The notes below the pieces were generated by a model. The model had not been told where the DNA came from, searched no databases, and worked only from the letters and a program-made list of their open reading frames with translations. The position numbers were made by a program, and so were the translations under genes. A stretch of DNA of 6,827 nt, from assembly GCA_007122215.1 (NCBI GenBank), contig SKUG01000128.1:1-6827 (forward strand), read 5' to 3'. Each line of letters starts with the position of its first letter. The first letter of the stretch is position 1. Origin of the DNA: Thermoleophilia bacterium. Its GTDB lineage: Bacteria > Actinomycetota > Thermoleophilia > Gaiellales > SKUG01. Below are positions 1-6,298 of the stretch, in pieces.

Positions 1-800
1 ACTTCTGCCTGGCACGGCTGCGGCCCGATGGCACGCTCGACCCGACCTTTGCCGGCACCGGGTGGACGACCCTGGACATCGCCCCGGAGGCCGGAACCGA
101 CCGGGCCTACGCGCTGGAGGTCGATCCTGCCGGCCGGATCGTCACTGCAGGGTTCTGCCAGATGGGAGAACCAACCGGGTGGGACTTCTGCCTGGCCCGG
201 CTGACCCAGGATGGCGTGCCGGATCCGGGGTTCGGGGCCGGCGGCAGCACCAGCATCGACATCGCCCCGGATGATGGCTTCGACCTTGCCTACGACCTCG
301 CGCTTGCCCCTGCGGGCCGAATCGTGCTCGCCGGCGGATGTGCCATGGGCCCCCCAACAGGCTGGGACAAGTGCCTCGTGGCCCTGACCGAGACGGAGGC
401 ACACGGCCCTCCCCCCACGACGCCTGCGCTCCCGAAGCAGCCGACGCGGCTGGTCTCACGACAGATGGCGAGCCCCTCCACGTTCAAGCGCTGCGGGGCC
501 TTTCGACAGCCGTGCGCATTCCACAGGGGCTCACGGCTGGGGATCCGCGTCAGGGCCACCCCCAGGGGAGTGACCGAAGGCGCTCGCGTGCGTTTCGCCT
601 ACCATCGCCGGACCGCACGCGGATGGAGCCAGCGCCGGGTCGTCGAGCGCACCGTGAACGCTCGCGGCGAGGCCCAGGCCATCGTCTATCCCCCGGTGGG
701 CTCCTGGGCGGTAACCACCCACCTCCTCGAGGGCGAGCGCGGCCGGGCCTCCGAGGCCAACCGCCAGTTCGTGCGCGTGAGGCCACGCCACGGTTCCTGA
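1..800 (+). CDS. Delta-60 repeat (beta-propeller-like) protein, 3' part
   Basis: The reading frame enters from the left edge (first full codon at 3) and stops at TGA 798-800, so 265 C-terminal residues are visible and the start is outside. Residues 1-128 are tandem repeats with an exact 61-residue period: FCLARL at 1, FCLARL at 62 and KCLVAL at 123, with GRIVTAG/GRIVLAG and DPTFAGTG/DPGFGAGG at matching places. This is the consensus of the delta-60 repeat family, secreted proteins thought to form propeller-like folds. Cysteines recur at fixed repeat positions (FC, GFC/GGC) and could form disulphides, which suits an exported protein. From about residue 150 the repeats end. A Cys-containing, basic, beta-rich C-terminal domain follows (RCGAFRQPC near 158, ending FVRVRPRHGS) and may be Ig-like. 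No membrane anchor is visible in this part. The molecular function is unknown; cell-surface or secreted localisation is inferred. Confidence 0.88.
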   Translation, partial: FCLARLRPDGTLDPTFAGTGWTTLDIAPEAGTDRAYALEVDPAGRIVTAGFCQMGEPTGWDFCLARLTQDGVPDPGFGAGGSTSIDIAPDDGFDLAYDLALAPAGRIVLAGGCAMGPPTGWDKCLVALTETEAHGPPPTTPALPKQPTRLVSRQMASPSTFKRCGAFRQPCAFHRGSRLGIRVRATPRGVTEGARVRFAYHRRTARGWSQRRVVERTVNARGEAQAIVYPPVGSWAVTTHLLEGERGRASEANRQFVRVRPRHGS

Positions 801-1262
801 CCTGTGGACCCCGCCGCGCGTGGCCAGCGATGCGCAGGTCTCGATCGGACCGCGACCGGGAGCGCAGCCACGCGCGGAAGTCGCAGCTTGCACGGAGACG
901 GCGCCTGCCGCTTCAGTGGATTCCGGCCTCGCGTGCCCGCTGCAGGGCGCGGTCGAAGCGCTCGACCGGCACGACGTCCCCCGTGCCGCGCAATGCAACG
1001 GCGTTCTCCGTGCCGACGACGGCTCGGAGCGCATCGCGCTCTGACCGGACACGGCCTGTCGTTCGGAGGAGAGGCAGGCTGGGAGAATCGATGACGGTCG
1101 CGCGCTGCATGCTCGTGCCCGCCACCTCCATGCGCCGAGTTGCCCTCGCATGCCAGAAAGATCCGTCCGCCGCCTGTGCAAGCCACTCGCCCGCCCATCG
1201 GGCTCCCGGGAGCCTGCGTCGGCGGGTCCGTGGCCGCCCTGCAGGCTGCCTCCCGACGGGTC
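801..1262. other. Intergenic stretch with no convincing gene
   Basis: This lies between the convergent delta-60 gene and the truncated export gene. Two short opposing open frames overlap here: plus 820-1044 (GTG start, 74 codons) and minus 1131-913 (ATG start, 72 codons, ending RAREAGIH). The minus frame has the better codon use, with roughly four fifths of codons ending in G or C. A GGAGGT lies inside it upstream of a second in-frame ATG at 1110, though about 13 nt away. Neither product resembles a family I know and neither is hydrophobic, so neither restores the missing half of the export protein. At most, the minus frame is a small hypothetical protein. I saw no strong terminator hairpin despite the convergent arrangement. 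Confidence 0.4.
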
Positions 1263-1481
1263 GCGCTGGTGGCGCCACCGCTCCCAGCGGGCGTGCAGCC
1301 AGACGATCCCGAGCACCGGCAGGAGGTTCCCGAGGAAGGCCCATACGGCAACAGGCAGCGGCGCCAGCCCGGCGAGGATTGCCAGCGGGATGACGACGGC
1401 GATCTCGACCCACGGGATCGCAGCGAGCACCGCCACCACGAGGTAGGCCACTACCCCGTCAGCATCGGAGAGGTCGAGCAT
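1263..1481 (-). pseudogene. Small multidrug export-type membrane protein, truncated after ~73 residues
   Basis: From ATG 1481 the first ~73 residues have the look of the putative small multi-drug export family (Sm_multidrug_ex type). There is an N-terminal helix (VVAYLVVAVLAAIPWVEIAV), then a Pro-containing hydrophobic segment and the signature-like AFLGNLLPVLGIVWLHARW. This covers roughly the N-terminal half of such proteins. After RWERWRHQRD the frame stays open to a stop at 531-533, but that sequence is Gly/Arg/Ser/Ala-rich, has no membrane helix, and runs antisense into the delta-60 gene. No other minus frame supplies the missing helices either. I therefore read it as a gene that lost its 3' half, with the long frame an artefact of high GC. 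It begins 36 bp after the stop of the large membrane protein gene on the same strand and could be co-transcribed. The family assignment is from motif memory; a chimeric functional protein is not excluded. Confidence 0.55.
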
Positions 1482-1502
1482 GGCGGGATCGTACAGGTCA
1501 GG
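1432..1502 (-). repeat. ~70 bp imperfect direct repeat, copy 1 (intact gene start)
   Basis: This segment matches 3769-3835 in the same orientation. By eye there are six substitutions plus a 3-base and a 1-base gap, about 90% identity over the aligned bases. On the minus strand it contains about 20 bp before the export-gene ATG and its first ~16 codons. The leader CGATCCCGCCATG differs from copy 2 only just upstream of it. Copy 1 keeps the reading frame. Confidence 0.8.
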
Positions 1503-1517
1503 CGGTGGACGGTCTGC

Positions 1518-3707
1518 CTACGGCTCCTGCGCGCGGAGGGGACCGGCACTGCGTACGACCCGGTGGACCGAGGAGCCCGCATCACCTGCAACCAGCTCGA
1601 AGCTGCCGTCGTTGCGCTCGATGAACTCGAGCAGCCCTCCGTGTCTGCGGTGGTCAACGTACACGAGGTCGGTGCCGGTCTCCGCGAGGATCCGGAACCG
1701 CTCGTCGTCCGGGGCGTCCGCAGCGTAGAACCGCTGGACGGTCGCGAACCGCTCCTCGATCCGGTTGGCCGGCACGTTTGCCGTGGACAGCGGGTCAGAG
1801 CTGACCACGTAGACCGGGGCGACGGCCATCATCCGATACGACGCCACTGGTGGCGCCATCAGGGTCTCCCCGGGGGCCGCGGTGGCGAGCGCCTCCTGCA
1901 GCACCGGGTGCGCGACGCGGGGCCAGTCGAGCACGCGCGCCGGCCGTTCGCTCGCGAAGTCGACGGCCCACGCGATCCGATCCGCTGCGACCGGTGCCGT
2001 GCCCAGCAGCAGGACCCCGAATCCCACGAGCATCGCGCCTGGCACCGCAATGCCGCGTTCGAGCACCGGCGACCAGTCGGCATCGCGACGCCAGGCAGGT
2101 CGCAGCCGGGAGGTGGCGAGCAGCACCGTTCCGGCGACCAGGATGCCCAGCACGACGGGCAGCACGACCTCCGGCGAGGGCCGGCCCACCTCCATGTAGC
2201 GGCCGGTTCCGAGGAAGAGTCCGCCACCGATCGCAGCGCACGCGACAAGCCACCACCGGTGCGCTGCAGGCGTGCGCGAGAGGCCGTACCCGGCGGCGAC
2301 CAGCAGCACCAGCAGCGTGAGGAGCGGCGCCATGGGCAGCACCAGCGGCAGCCGCTTGGCCTGGGCCGGTCCCATCGCTCCCACCGCGAGCGGGAAGACG
2401 TGGGTCGAGAGCGTTGCCACGAGCAGCGCAGCCGTCGTTCCCAGCAGGTACCAGGCGGCCGGAAAGCGAGCCAGCACGAGCGCGAGGACGCTGGCCATGA
2501 TCGCGAGCACGGGCACTGGGCCACCACGCACCGTCCACCTCGGGTCCAGCCGGAAGGCCTCCTCGGTCCCGCGGAAGAGCCCGTCGACCTGGGCGCCGCG
2601 GGACTGGTCGAGGCGGTCGGGCTGGGCCGCCACCACATCCGGATCAGCCCCGGGCAGGAAGTCTTCCAGCGTCGACAGCGTTGGCGAGAGCAGCGCAACT
2701 CCCGCGATGCAGGTCGCGAGCACGACCGCTGCGGGTGCCGCGAACGGGGCAACGCCCCGGCCGGCACACATCGCTCCGGCCACCATGATGCCGGCCACGA
2801 CCAACCCCATGAGCGCGACGTAGCTGACGTGCAGCACGACGAGGGCTGACACTGCTGCGACGAGGGCTCCGGTTGCGATGTGTCGCTGGTTTCGGTCAGC
2901 GGAGCCGGCCCGGCTGCGGGCCACCACGAAGATGAGCGCCACGACCAGCGGCAGCAGGAGGTCGATCGAGACCTGCCGCGGCTGGGAGCCCTGGGTGATG
3001 GGCTGCATCTTCGCGTAGCCCACTACGTAGACCCACGCGGCCACGGCTCCACCTGCCAGCCCCGCCAGCCGGCTCTGGAAGAGCACCTGTGCAAGCCCGG
3101 CCTGGGTGGCGACCCCTGCAGGCACGAGGATGGTCGGCAGCACGGAGATGACCTCCAGCGTTGCGGCCTTGGTCACCCAGGCGACGAGGCCGATGATCGC
3201 GTGCCAGGCTGGCACGAAGTAGCCGGGGTGTGGTCCCCCGTCGGGGAACTGGAGGGTGTTGGCGAAGGTGGGTGAGTCGAGCGTTGCCAGCTTCAGGGCC
3301 TGGGCTGCGTGATAGAGCGCGTCGTGGGCGATCACCTCGCCGATGACGTAGGCGACGGGCACCATCACCAGCGGCGGCAGGACGAGCAGCAGGTCAAGCC
3401 GGTCCGGCCGGGGGCGCCATCGCCGCGACCGTCGCAGCGGGACCGCTCGGCGGACGAGCAGGGCCCCGAGCAGCGTGACGACCGCTCCGAGTCCCCCGGC
3501 AAGCCACGCAATCGGCAGCCCGAGGCTGAGCATGACCACCAGCAGCGGGACCAGGATCACGACCGATCCGACCAGCGAGACGGCAGGCAGCAGGATCCAT
3601 GGCAGGGTCCGGTGCAGTCCGAGCAGCGTCGCCATGAGCGCTCCGGGAGCGTAGATGACGAGCATGGCCACGACGAGGACGAGCAGGTGTTCAGAGCCGG
3701 CGATCAT
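1518..3707 (-). CDS. Large polytopic membrane protein, DUF6541/GT-C glycosyltransferase-like
   Basis: The protein has 729 residues. The chosen start is ATG 3707, because sequence upstream is the frameshifted remnant of another gene and the first hydrophobic helix begins at residue 7. A GGGTGGG lies upstream and could be a weak ribosome binding site. The N-terminal two thirds is a chain of membrane helices (for example 8-31, 37-62, 66-86, 105-126 and many to about 540). The first large extracytoplasmic loop has D129-A-L-Y-H133 and HPGYFVPAWH at 160-169. An acidic residue plus conserved His in that loop is the layout of GT-C glycosyltransferases, which use polyprenyl-linked sugars outside the membrane. 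The last ~170 residues form a soluble domain (VDFASERPARVLDWPRV, GTDLVYVDHRRHGG). The overall plan resembles the actinobacterial DUF6541 family. Donor and acceptor are unknown. Its flanks carry a duplicated 70 bp segment, so the gene may have been inserted or the area rearranged. A long plus-strand open frame over it is an antisense shadow. Confidence 0.86.
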   Translation of the reverse strand: MIAGSEHLLVLVVAMLVIYAPGALMATLLGLHRTLPWILLPAVSLVGSVVILVPLLVVMLSLGLPIAWLAGGLGAVVTLLGALLVRRAVPLRRSRRWRPRPDRLDLLLVLPPLVMVPVAYVIGEVIAHDALYHAAQALKLATLDSPTFANTLQFPDGGPHPGYFVPAWHAIIGLVAWVTKAATLEVISVLPTILVPAGVATQAGLAQVLFQSRLAGLAGGAVAAWVYVVGYAKMQPITQGSQPRQVSIDLLLPLVVALIFVVARSRAGSADRNQRHIATGALVAAVSALVVLHVSYVALMGLVVAGIMVAGAMCAGRGVAPFAAPAAVVLATCIAGVALLSPTLSTLEDFLPGADPDVVAAQPDRLDQSRGAQVDGLFRGTEEAFRLDPRWTVRGGPVPVLAIMASVLALVLARFPAAWYLLGTTAALLVATLSTHVFPLAVGAMGPAQAKRLPLVLPMAPLLTLLVLLVAAGYGLSRTPAAHRWWLVACAAIGGGLFLGTGRYMEVGRPSPEVVLPVVLGILVAGTVLLATSRLRPAWRRDADWSPVLERGIAVPGAMLVGFGVLLLGTAPVAADRIAWAVDFASERPARVLDWPRVAHPVLQEALATAAPGETLMAPPVASYRMMAVAPVYVVSSDPLSTANVPANRIEERFATVQRFYAADAPDDERFRILAETGTDLVYVDHRRHGGLLEFIERNDGSFELVAGDAGSSVHRVVRSAGPLRAQEP

Positions 3708-3732
3708 CAGACGGGAAACCCACCCGCAGGGA

Positions 3733-3738
3733 ATCCTA
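3733..3738 (-). promoter_or_regulatory. Possible -10 element for the large membrane protein gene
   Basis: On the minus strand TAGGAT lies 25 bp before ATG 3707, leaving room for a ~19-base leader. No good -35 hexamer is visible in the C-rich run upstream. This is a weak call. Confidence 0.25.
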
Positions 3739-3768
3739 TCCGTGGGGGGCGGGGGCTGCGGCGGCACG

Positions 3769-3835
3769 GCCACCACGAGGTACGCGACTCCGTCGCATCG
3801 GGCAGGTCGGGCATGGCGGGATCGCACAGGTCAGG
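3769..3835 (-). repeat. ~70 bp imperfect direct repeat, copy 2 (frameshifted export-gene start)
   Basis: This is the second copy of the 1432-1502 segment. On the minus strand ATG 3814 opens MPDLPDA, matching MLDLSDA of copy 1. A 1-base deletion then shifts the frame, and the neighbouring frame continues DGVAYLVVAV, matching DGVVAYLVVAV. After that the sequence diverges into a C-rich run. It is therefore a broken remnant of the start of the small-export gene. It ends 8 bp from the truncated tRNA copy (3843-3886), so it was probably the original sequence immediately downstream of the tRNA-Thr gene. Confidence 0.75.
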
Positions 3836-3842
3836 AGCGGAG

Positions 3843-3886
3843 AGCCCTCTGCCGGATTCGAACCGGCGACCCCTTCCTTACCATGG
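3843..3886 (-). repeat. Truncated tRNA-Thr 3' half, distal attachment site (att-like)
   Basis: These 44 bp are identical to 5430-5473. On the minus strand they cover the last two bases of the 5' anticodon stem, the anticodon loop ATGGTAA, the 3' anticodon stem, variable loop, T arm, acceptor 3' strand and discriminator. The 5' half (acceptor 5' strand, D arm) is absent and unrelated sequence takes its place, so it cannot make a tRNA. A 3'-end duplicate of an intact nearby tRNA gene in the same orientation is the usual scar of site-specific integration into a tRNA gene. Identity reaching into the anticodon stem and loop suggests crossover there. Confidence 0.88.
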
Positions 3887-4283
3887 GCACCAAAGGAGTC
3901 GTCGGCAGTCTACGAGCGTCCACCAGTGGGCACGATTGACCTGCACATCGCAGGAATGCTCCTGGACATTGATGGACAGGCGTAGCCCCTGATGCCCTGA
4001 GGGACTTGCGCGTTATTTGCGCGTCTGCGAGCAGTGCCCACGAGCGGCAACGCGTGTCCAGGGTGGGCCATCCTGTCCCCATCGCTCAGGCAGCCCTCAA
4101 GGCGCTCTGGCTGGTCGCGATCCAACAGCGCCAGAACCGGCAGGACCTCAACGGAAGGATCAATGGCTGGTGCTAGATCCTCAACACCCTCTACATCAAC
4201 TACGGTGACCGAATGGACACCCCCAACCAATGACACCGTCACCCACACTTACACAACGTTTCACCCGACATTCGCACACTCGC
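3887..4283. other. Left flank of the island, no convincing gene; possible decayed coding remnant
   Basis: About 400 bp without a supported gene. On the plus strand, frame 3973-4176 reads without a stop and part of it looks protein-like (QAALKALWLVAIQQRQNRQ at about 4087-4143). It ends at TAG 4174-4176, and the same frame then gives ILNTLYINYGDRMD before TGA. That pattern could be the eroded C-terminus of a recombinase or transposase, but I do not recognise the family and there is no clear start. A minus frame from GTG 4248 to 3910 (112 codons) overlaps it and is no more convincing. At 4006-4024 the 8-mer TTGCGCGT occurs twice with an 11 bp period. No terminator for the toxin operon is evident. 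Confidence 0.4.
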
Positions 4284-4775
4284 TCACAGCGTCGAGCGCC
4301 AATCCTCGAACGCGCGCTTGAGCGAGCCCCGTTGGGCATCCAGCTCCACGATCGCCTCGTGAATCCGAACCGCCACGATGTCGGGGTAGTCATGCTGCAA
4401 CGTGCTGCGAACCTGATGCCACCGCAGCAGCATGTCAGCGATGGGCTTGCTCAGACGCCCTGCTCGCTGCGCGGAGTCAACGTCGCGCGGCGCATTCAGA
4501 CTGGCGGTGCGGTCGAGTCGCCCATCGAGGACCTCACCGAAGCGAACCATCTCGACATAGAAGTTGTGCAACACCTCGAAGTTGCGCTCAACGGAGCGAG
4601 CCTGGTTCAGGGCGCGCTCATCAAAGCCAACGTACGAGTCCACGAAGCGCTGCAGATCGAACGTCGGCGAGACATCCGCCATCGCTGCCTCAAGCGCGCG
4701 CCCGTCCATGGAGAGCCGGGAGAGCCGGTCATCGAACCGGGTCAGCAGCACCTCGCGCTCGCGACGATCAAGCAT
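4284..4775 (-). CDS. hepT: HEPN-family toxin, HepT-like ribonuclease
   Basis: The protein has 163 residues from ATG 4775. This start lies inside the end of the upstream antitoxin gene, an 8 bp overlap (ATGCTTGA) that implies translational coupling. The HEPN active-site signature is exact: R123-STLQ-H128-D-Y130, the R-X4-H-X-Y motif. In characterised HepT toxins the Arg and His form the RNase site in the dimer, and the Tyr is the residue that the MNT partner modifies with AMP. The rest is predicted helical, with charged helices at about 3-33, 40-85 and 105-163, as HEPN folds are. It is somewhat longer than the ~130-150 residues usual for HepT and has an extra N-terminal helical stretch. Family knowledge: free HepT cuts RNA, and tRNA has been reported as a target, halting growth. 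That this protein is active and targets tRNA here is inference. It is the second gene of the operon and the main cargo of the tRNA-Thr island. Confidence 0.87.
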   Translation of the reverse strand: MLDRREREVLLTRFDDRLSRLSMDGRALEAAMADVSPTFDLQRFVDSYVGFDERALNQARSVERNFEVLHNFYVEMVRFGEVLDGRLDRTASLNAPRDVDSAQRAGRLSKPIADMLLRWHQVRSTLQHDYPDIVAVRIHEAIVELDAQRGSLKRAFEDWRSTL

Positions 4776-5256
4776 GGCGCCAACCTTTCGCCGCTCGCAA
4801 CTGCCGCCAGCGGATATCTCCGCGCTGGACCAGGGTCCTGCCATCCTCCAGCAACTGGGGTCGCATGCGCGGGCTCGCCATAGCATCTGCCAAATCAGTA
4901 ACCGCGACCTCACGGCCAACAGCTGCTGAAAGCCGCGTCTGCAACTCGTACAGGAACCCCCGCTCGGCGCCCCCTGCAAGAACAGCCATGTCGACATCAC
5001 TGCTGTCGCCAGCACTCCCGCGAGCCTGAGACCCGTAGAGCACTGCCACCTGCACCCGGGGCTCACTGCGAAGAGCCGCTCTAAGGGCACTCAGCAGGGG
5101 CCAATACTCCCGCAGGTAGACCCGCTCACCGACGGAGATCTCTGCCTTCCTCGGGGATGGACGCTCAGCGCGCACAAGCCCGATCGCTATGGCCCGACGC
5201 AGCGTCACCGGGGAGACCCCGAGGTCTGCAGCCAGCTGTGACACGATGCCCGTCAT
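4768..5256 (-). CDS. mntA: HTH-fused minimal nucleotidyltransferase antitoxin, MntA-like
   Basis: The protein has 162 residues from ATG 5256, chosen because TAGGA lies 8 bases upstream. An in-frame ATG at 5274 would add six residues but has poorer spacing. Residues 3-30 (IVSQLAADLGVSPVTLRRAI) look like a helix-turn-helix, followed by a basic linker and helix to about 66. Residues 68-125 are a pol-beta-type nucleotidyltransferase core: LYGSQARG (73-80), then D87-V-D89 and a third acidic residue at D121, the metal-binding set. In HEPN/MNT pairs this enzyme transfers AMP to the Tyr of the toxin's R-X4-H-X-Y motif and neutralises it. Many MntA proteins are the bare domain; the added HTH suggests it also represses its own operon, probably at the three 22-bp repeats over its start. 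It overlaps the toxin gene by 8 bp. Confidence 0.88.
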   Translation of the reverse strand: MTGIVSQLAADLGVSPVTLRRAIAIGLVRAERPSPRKAEISVGERVYLREYWPLLSALRAALRSEPRVQVAVLYGSQARGSAGDSSDVDMAVLAGGAERGFLYELQTRLSAAVGREVAVTDLADAMASPRMRPQLLEDGRTLVQRGDIRWRQLRAAKGWRHA

Positions 5257-5318
5257 GTGATCGATCCTACCCATTCATGCGATCGATCCCACCTGCTCAT
5301 GCGATCGATAAACCCGCC
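5253..5318. repeat. Three tandem 22 bp repeats, likely operator of the toxin-antitoxin operon
   Basis: TCATGTGATCGATCC (5253), TCATGCGATCGATCC (5275) and TCATGCGATCGATAA (5297) start exactly 22 bp apart. The cores contain the palindrome GATCGATC (GATCGATA in the third). Each unit continues with a C-rich YACC-type half in the first two copies. The period is close to two helical turns, so bound dimers would sit on the same DNA face. The first unit overlaps the antitoxin ATG (5256) and supplies its Shine-Dalgarno-like AGGA; the other two lie upstream, where a promoter should be. The HTH on the encoded antitoxin makes autorepression the natural reading, but binding is inferred. Confidence 0.75.
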
Positions 5319-5429
5319 GCCGTAGCGTGGCCGGAGCCCCGGGCGTCGGGAACCGAGGGCGGCCGATCGGCGGCTGCCACACGCCACCATCCGGCTTGAA
5401 AACCCCGACCACACCTGCTCAGATAAGAA
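5319..5429. other. Island right flank between operator and tRNA, no gene seen
   Basis: About 110 GC-rich bases with no credible frame. It must hold the upstream part of the toxin-antitoxin promoter, but I cannot place hexamers with confidence. CACCTGCTCA occurs at 5290 and again at 5412. On the minus strand the tRNA is followed by TTTCTTATCT, a short T-rich trailer that may help end the tRNA transcript. Confidence 0.4.
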
Positions 5430-5502
<73 letters not shown>

Positions 5503-5602
5503 ATGTGCAGGGCCCCATGGACCCTGCCTCGGATGGGCGTGGCGACCCGTCCAGCACCGCACAGGCATGCGACACGACGACCCGAAGCGACCATCGCGGC
5601 GC

Positions 5603-5608
5603 ATTCTA
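5603..5608 (-). promoter_or_regulatory. Possible -10 element for the tRNA-Thr gene
   Basis: On the minus strand TAGAAT is a close match to TATAAT in the 150 bp divergent region. It would give a start near 5596 and a leader of about 95 bases before the tRNA. The -35 candidate 17 bases upstream (TGGCGT) is poor. Confidence 0.35.
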
Positions 5609-5640
5609 GCGGGTCACCGGAAGCCACGCCACGGATCGGT

Positions 5641-5646
5641 TATGGT
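5641..5646 (+). promoter_or_regulatory. -10 element suggesting a leaderless lipoprotein mRNA
   Basis: TATGGT fits the TANNNT form of an actinobacterial -10 box. It ends six bases before ATG 5653, exactly where a -10 would lie if transcription starts on the A of the ATG. No purine-rich ribosome binding site precedes the ATG, which supports a leaderless transcript. The -35 region (about 5618-5623) does not match consensus. Confidence 0.5.
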
Positions 5647-5652
5647 CACGGC

Positions 5653-6252
5653 ATGACACAGCTCCACACGCCCCAGCTCCAGCCAGTTCCGTCCCACGCC
5701 CCCGCGGCGCGTCCACGGGCCCGCCGGTTGTCGCTGCTGGTCGCGCTCGGCGCGATGGCCTTCGCGATCGCGGCCTGCGGCGGCGATGACGATGATGGCG
5801 GGGACGATGCGGCAGGCACCGCTGCAACGACCCCGGCGGCTGCGCAGACCGAGCTGCAGCAGCAGTGGGGCCAGTACGAGTTCACGATCGACCAGGGCGA
5901 GGCCACAGCGACGATCGATGCCCTGCTTGCCCTGCTGCCGACCGACATGCCACGCATCGAGGATCCCACGAGCACGAGCCTGCTGCCCGACGAGGCATGT
6001 GCCGGGGGCGTGGCGGTCGGCGAGTCGATCGACGATCCCGACCTTGCCAGCCGCGTCGCTGGCATCGAGTCGGCAGCTGCTGCCGCGGGCTGGGAGGTGT
6101 CCACGGGCGAGCTCAGCGAGACCGCCTCGGCGGGCGGGATGTACGAGGGCGCGGTCCTCACGTTGAGCCGCGACGGCGATTCGTGGCAGGTCCAGGTCCG
6201 CCTCTACGGCGAGGGATCGAGCATCGACATCAGCTACTGCCCGACGGCCTGA
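5653..6252 (+). CDS. Asp-rich putative lipoprotein of unknown function
   Basis: The protein has 199 residues from ATG 5653. The frame is open further upstream, but that part reads as spacer and would displace the signal peptide. There is a basic N-region (ARPRARR at 19-25), a hydrophobic core (LSLLVALGAMAFAIA, 26-40) and a lipobox IAAC with Cys42. It should therefore be lipid-modified and anchored outside the membrane. The mature chain begins with Gly-Gly and a run of aspartates, then an Ala/Thr-rich tether to about 74. A folded domain of about 125 residues follows, with QWGQYEFTIDQG near its start and Cys at about 117 and 197. One reading is a small sensor or binding domain, but I do not recognise the family. 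Its neighbours (divergent tRNA, downstream exonuclease) give no functional hint. Confidence 0.85.
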   Translation: MTQLHTPQLQPVPSHAPAARPRARRLSLLVALGAMAFAIAACGGDDDDGGDDAAGTAATTPAAAQTELQQQWGQYEFTIDQGEATATIDALLALLPTDMPRIEDPTSTSLLPDEACAGGVAVGESIDDPDLASRVAGIESAAAAAGWEVSTGELSETASAGGMYEGAVLTLSRDGDSWQVQVRLYGEGSSIDISYCPTA

Positions 6253-6298
6253 GCCCGCGACGTGGCACGCGCCGGCGGCGGGCGTCCACGCCGGGGTC

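Noticed and set aside
338..1393. 351-codon plus-strand frame across the delta-60 gene end
   Set aside because: It is Arg/Pro/Gly-rich and overlaps the real repeat-protein frame in another phase; no recognisable motif.
1140..2849. 569-codon plus-strand open frame
   Set aside because: It is antisense to the well-supported membrane protein gene and is rich in Arg, His, Gln and Gly with no domain. This is the usual shadow of a high-GC gene.
3844..3886. A second tRNA-Thr gene
   Set aside because: Only the 3' half matches; the acceptor 5' strand and D arm are missing, so no cloverleaf can form.
3309..3992. 227-codon plus-strand frame spanning the start of the membrane gene and the truncated tRNA
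   Set aside because: Its sequence is charged low-complexity (His, Asp, Gln, Arg) antisense to the membrane protein, and it runs through the tRNA-derived repeat, so coding is implausible.
4284..5090. 268-codon version of the HEPN toxin frame
   Set aside because: The first 105 codons lie in another phase of the antitoxin gene. ATG 4775 with the 8 bp overlap is the sensible start and leaves a normal HEPN-sized protein.
5253..5318. CRISPR-like repeats
   Set aside because: The units are contiguous 22-bp tandem repeats with no unique spacers, and they sit at a start codon, which fits an operator instead.
5506..5524. Hairpin CAGGG...CCCTG as a terminator
   Set aside because: The stem is short with a mismatch, has no T-run, and lies just upstream of the tRNA 5' end, so termination is not supported.
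5503..5652. N-terminal extension of the lipoprotein to 249 codons
   Set aside because: It would bury the signal peptide about 75 residues in, and the sequence is divergent promoter DNA between the tRNA and the lipoprotein.
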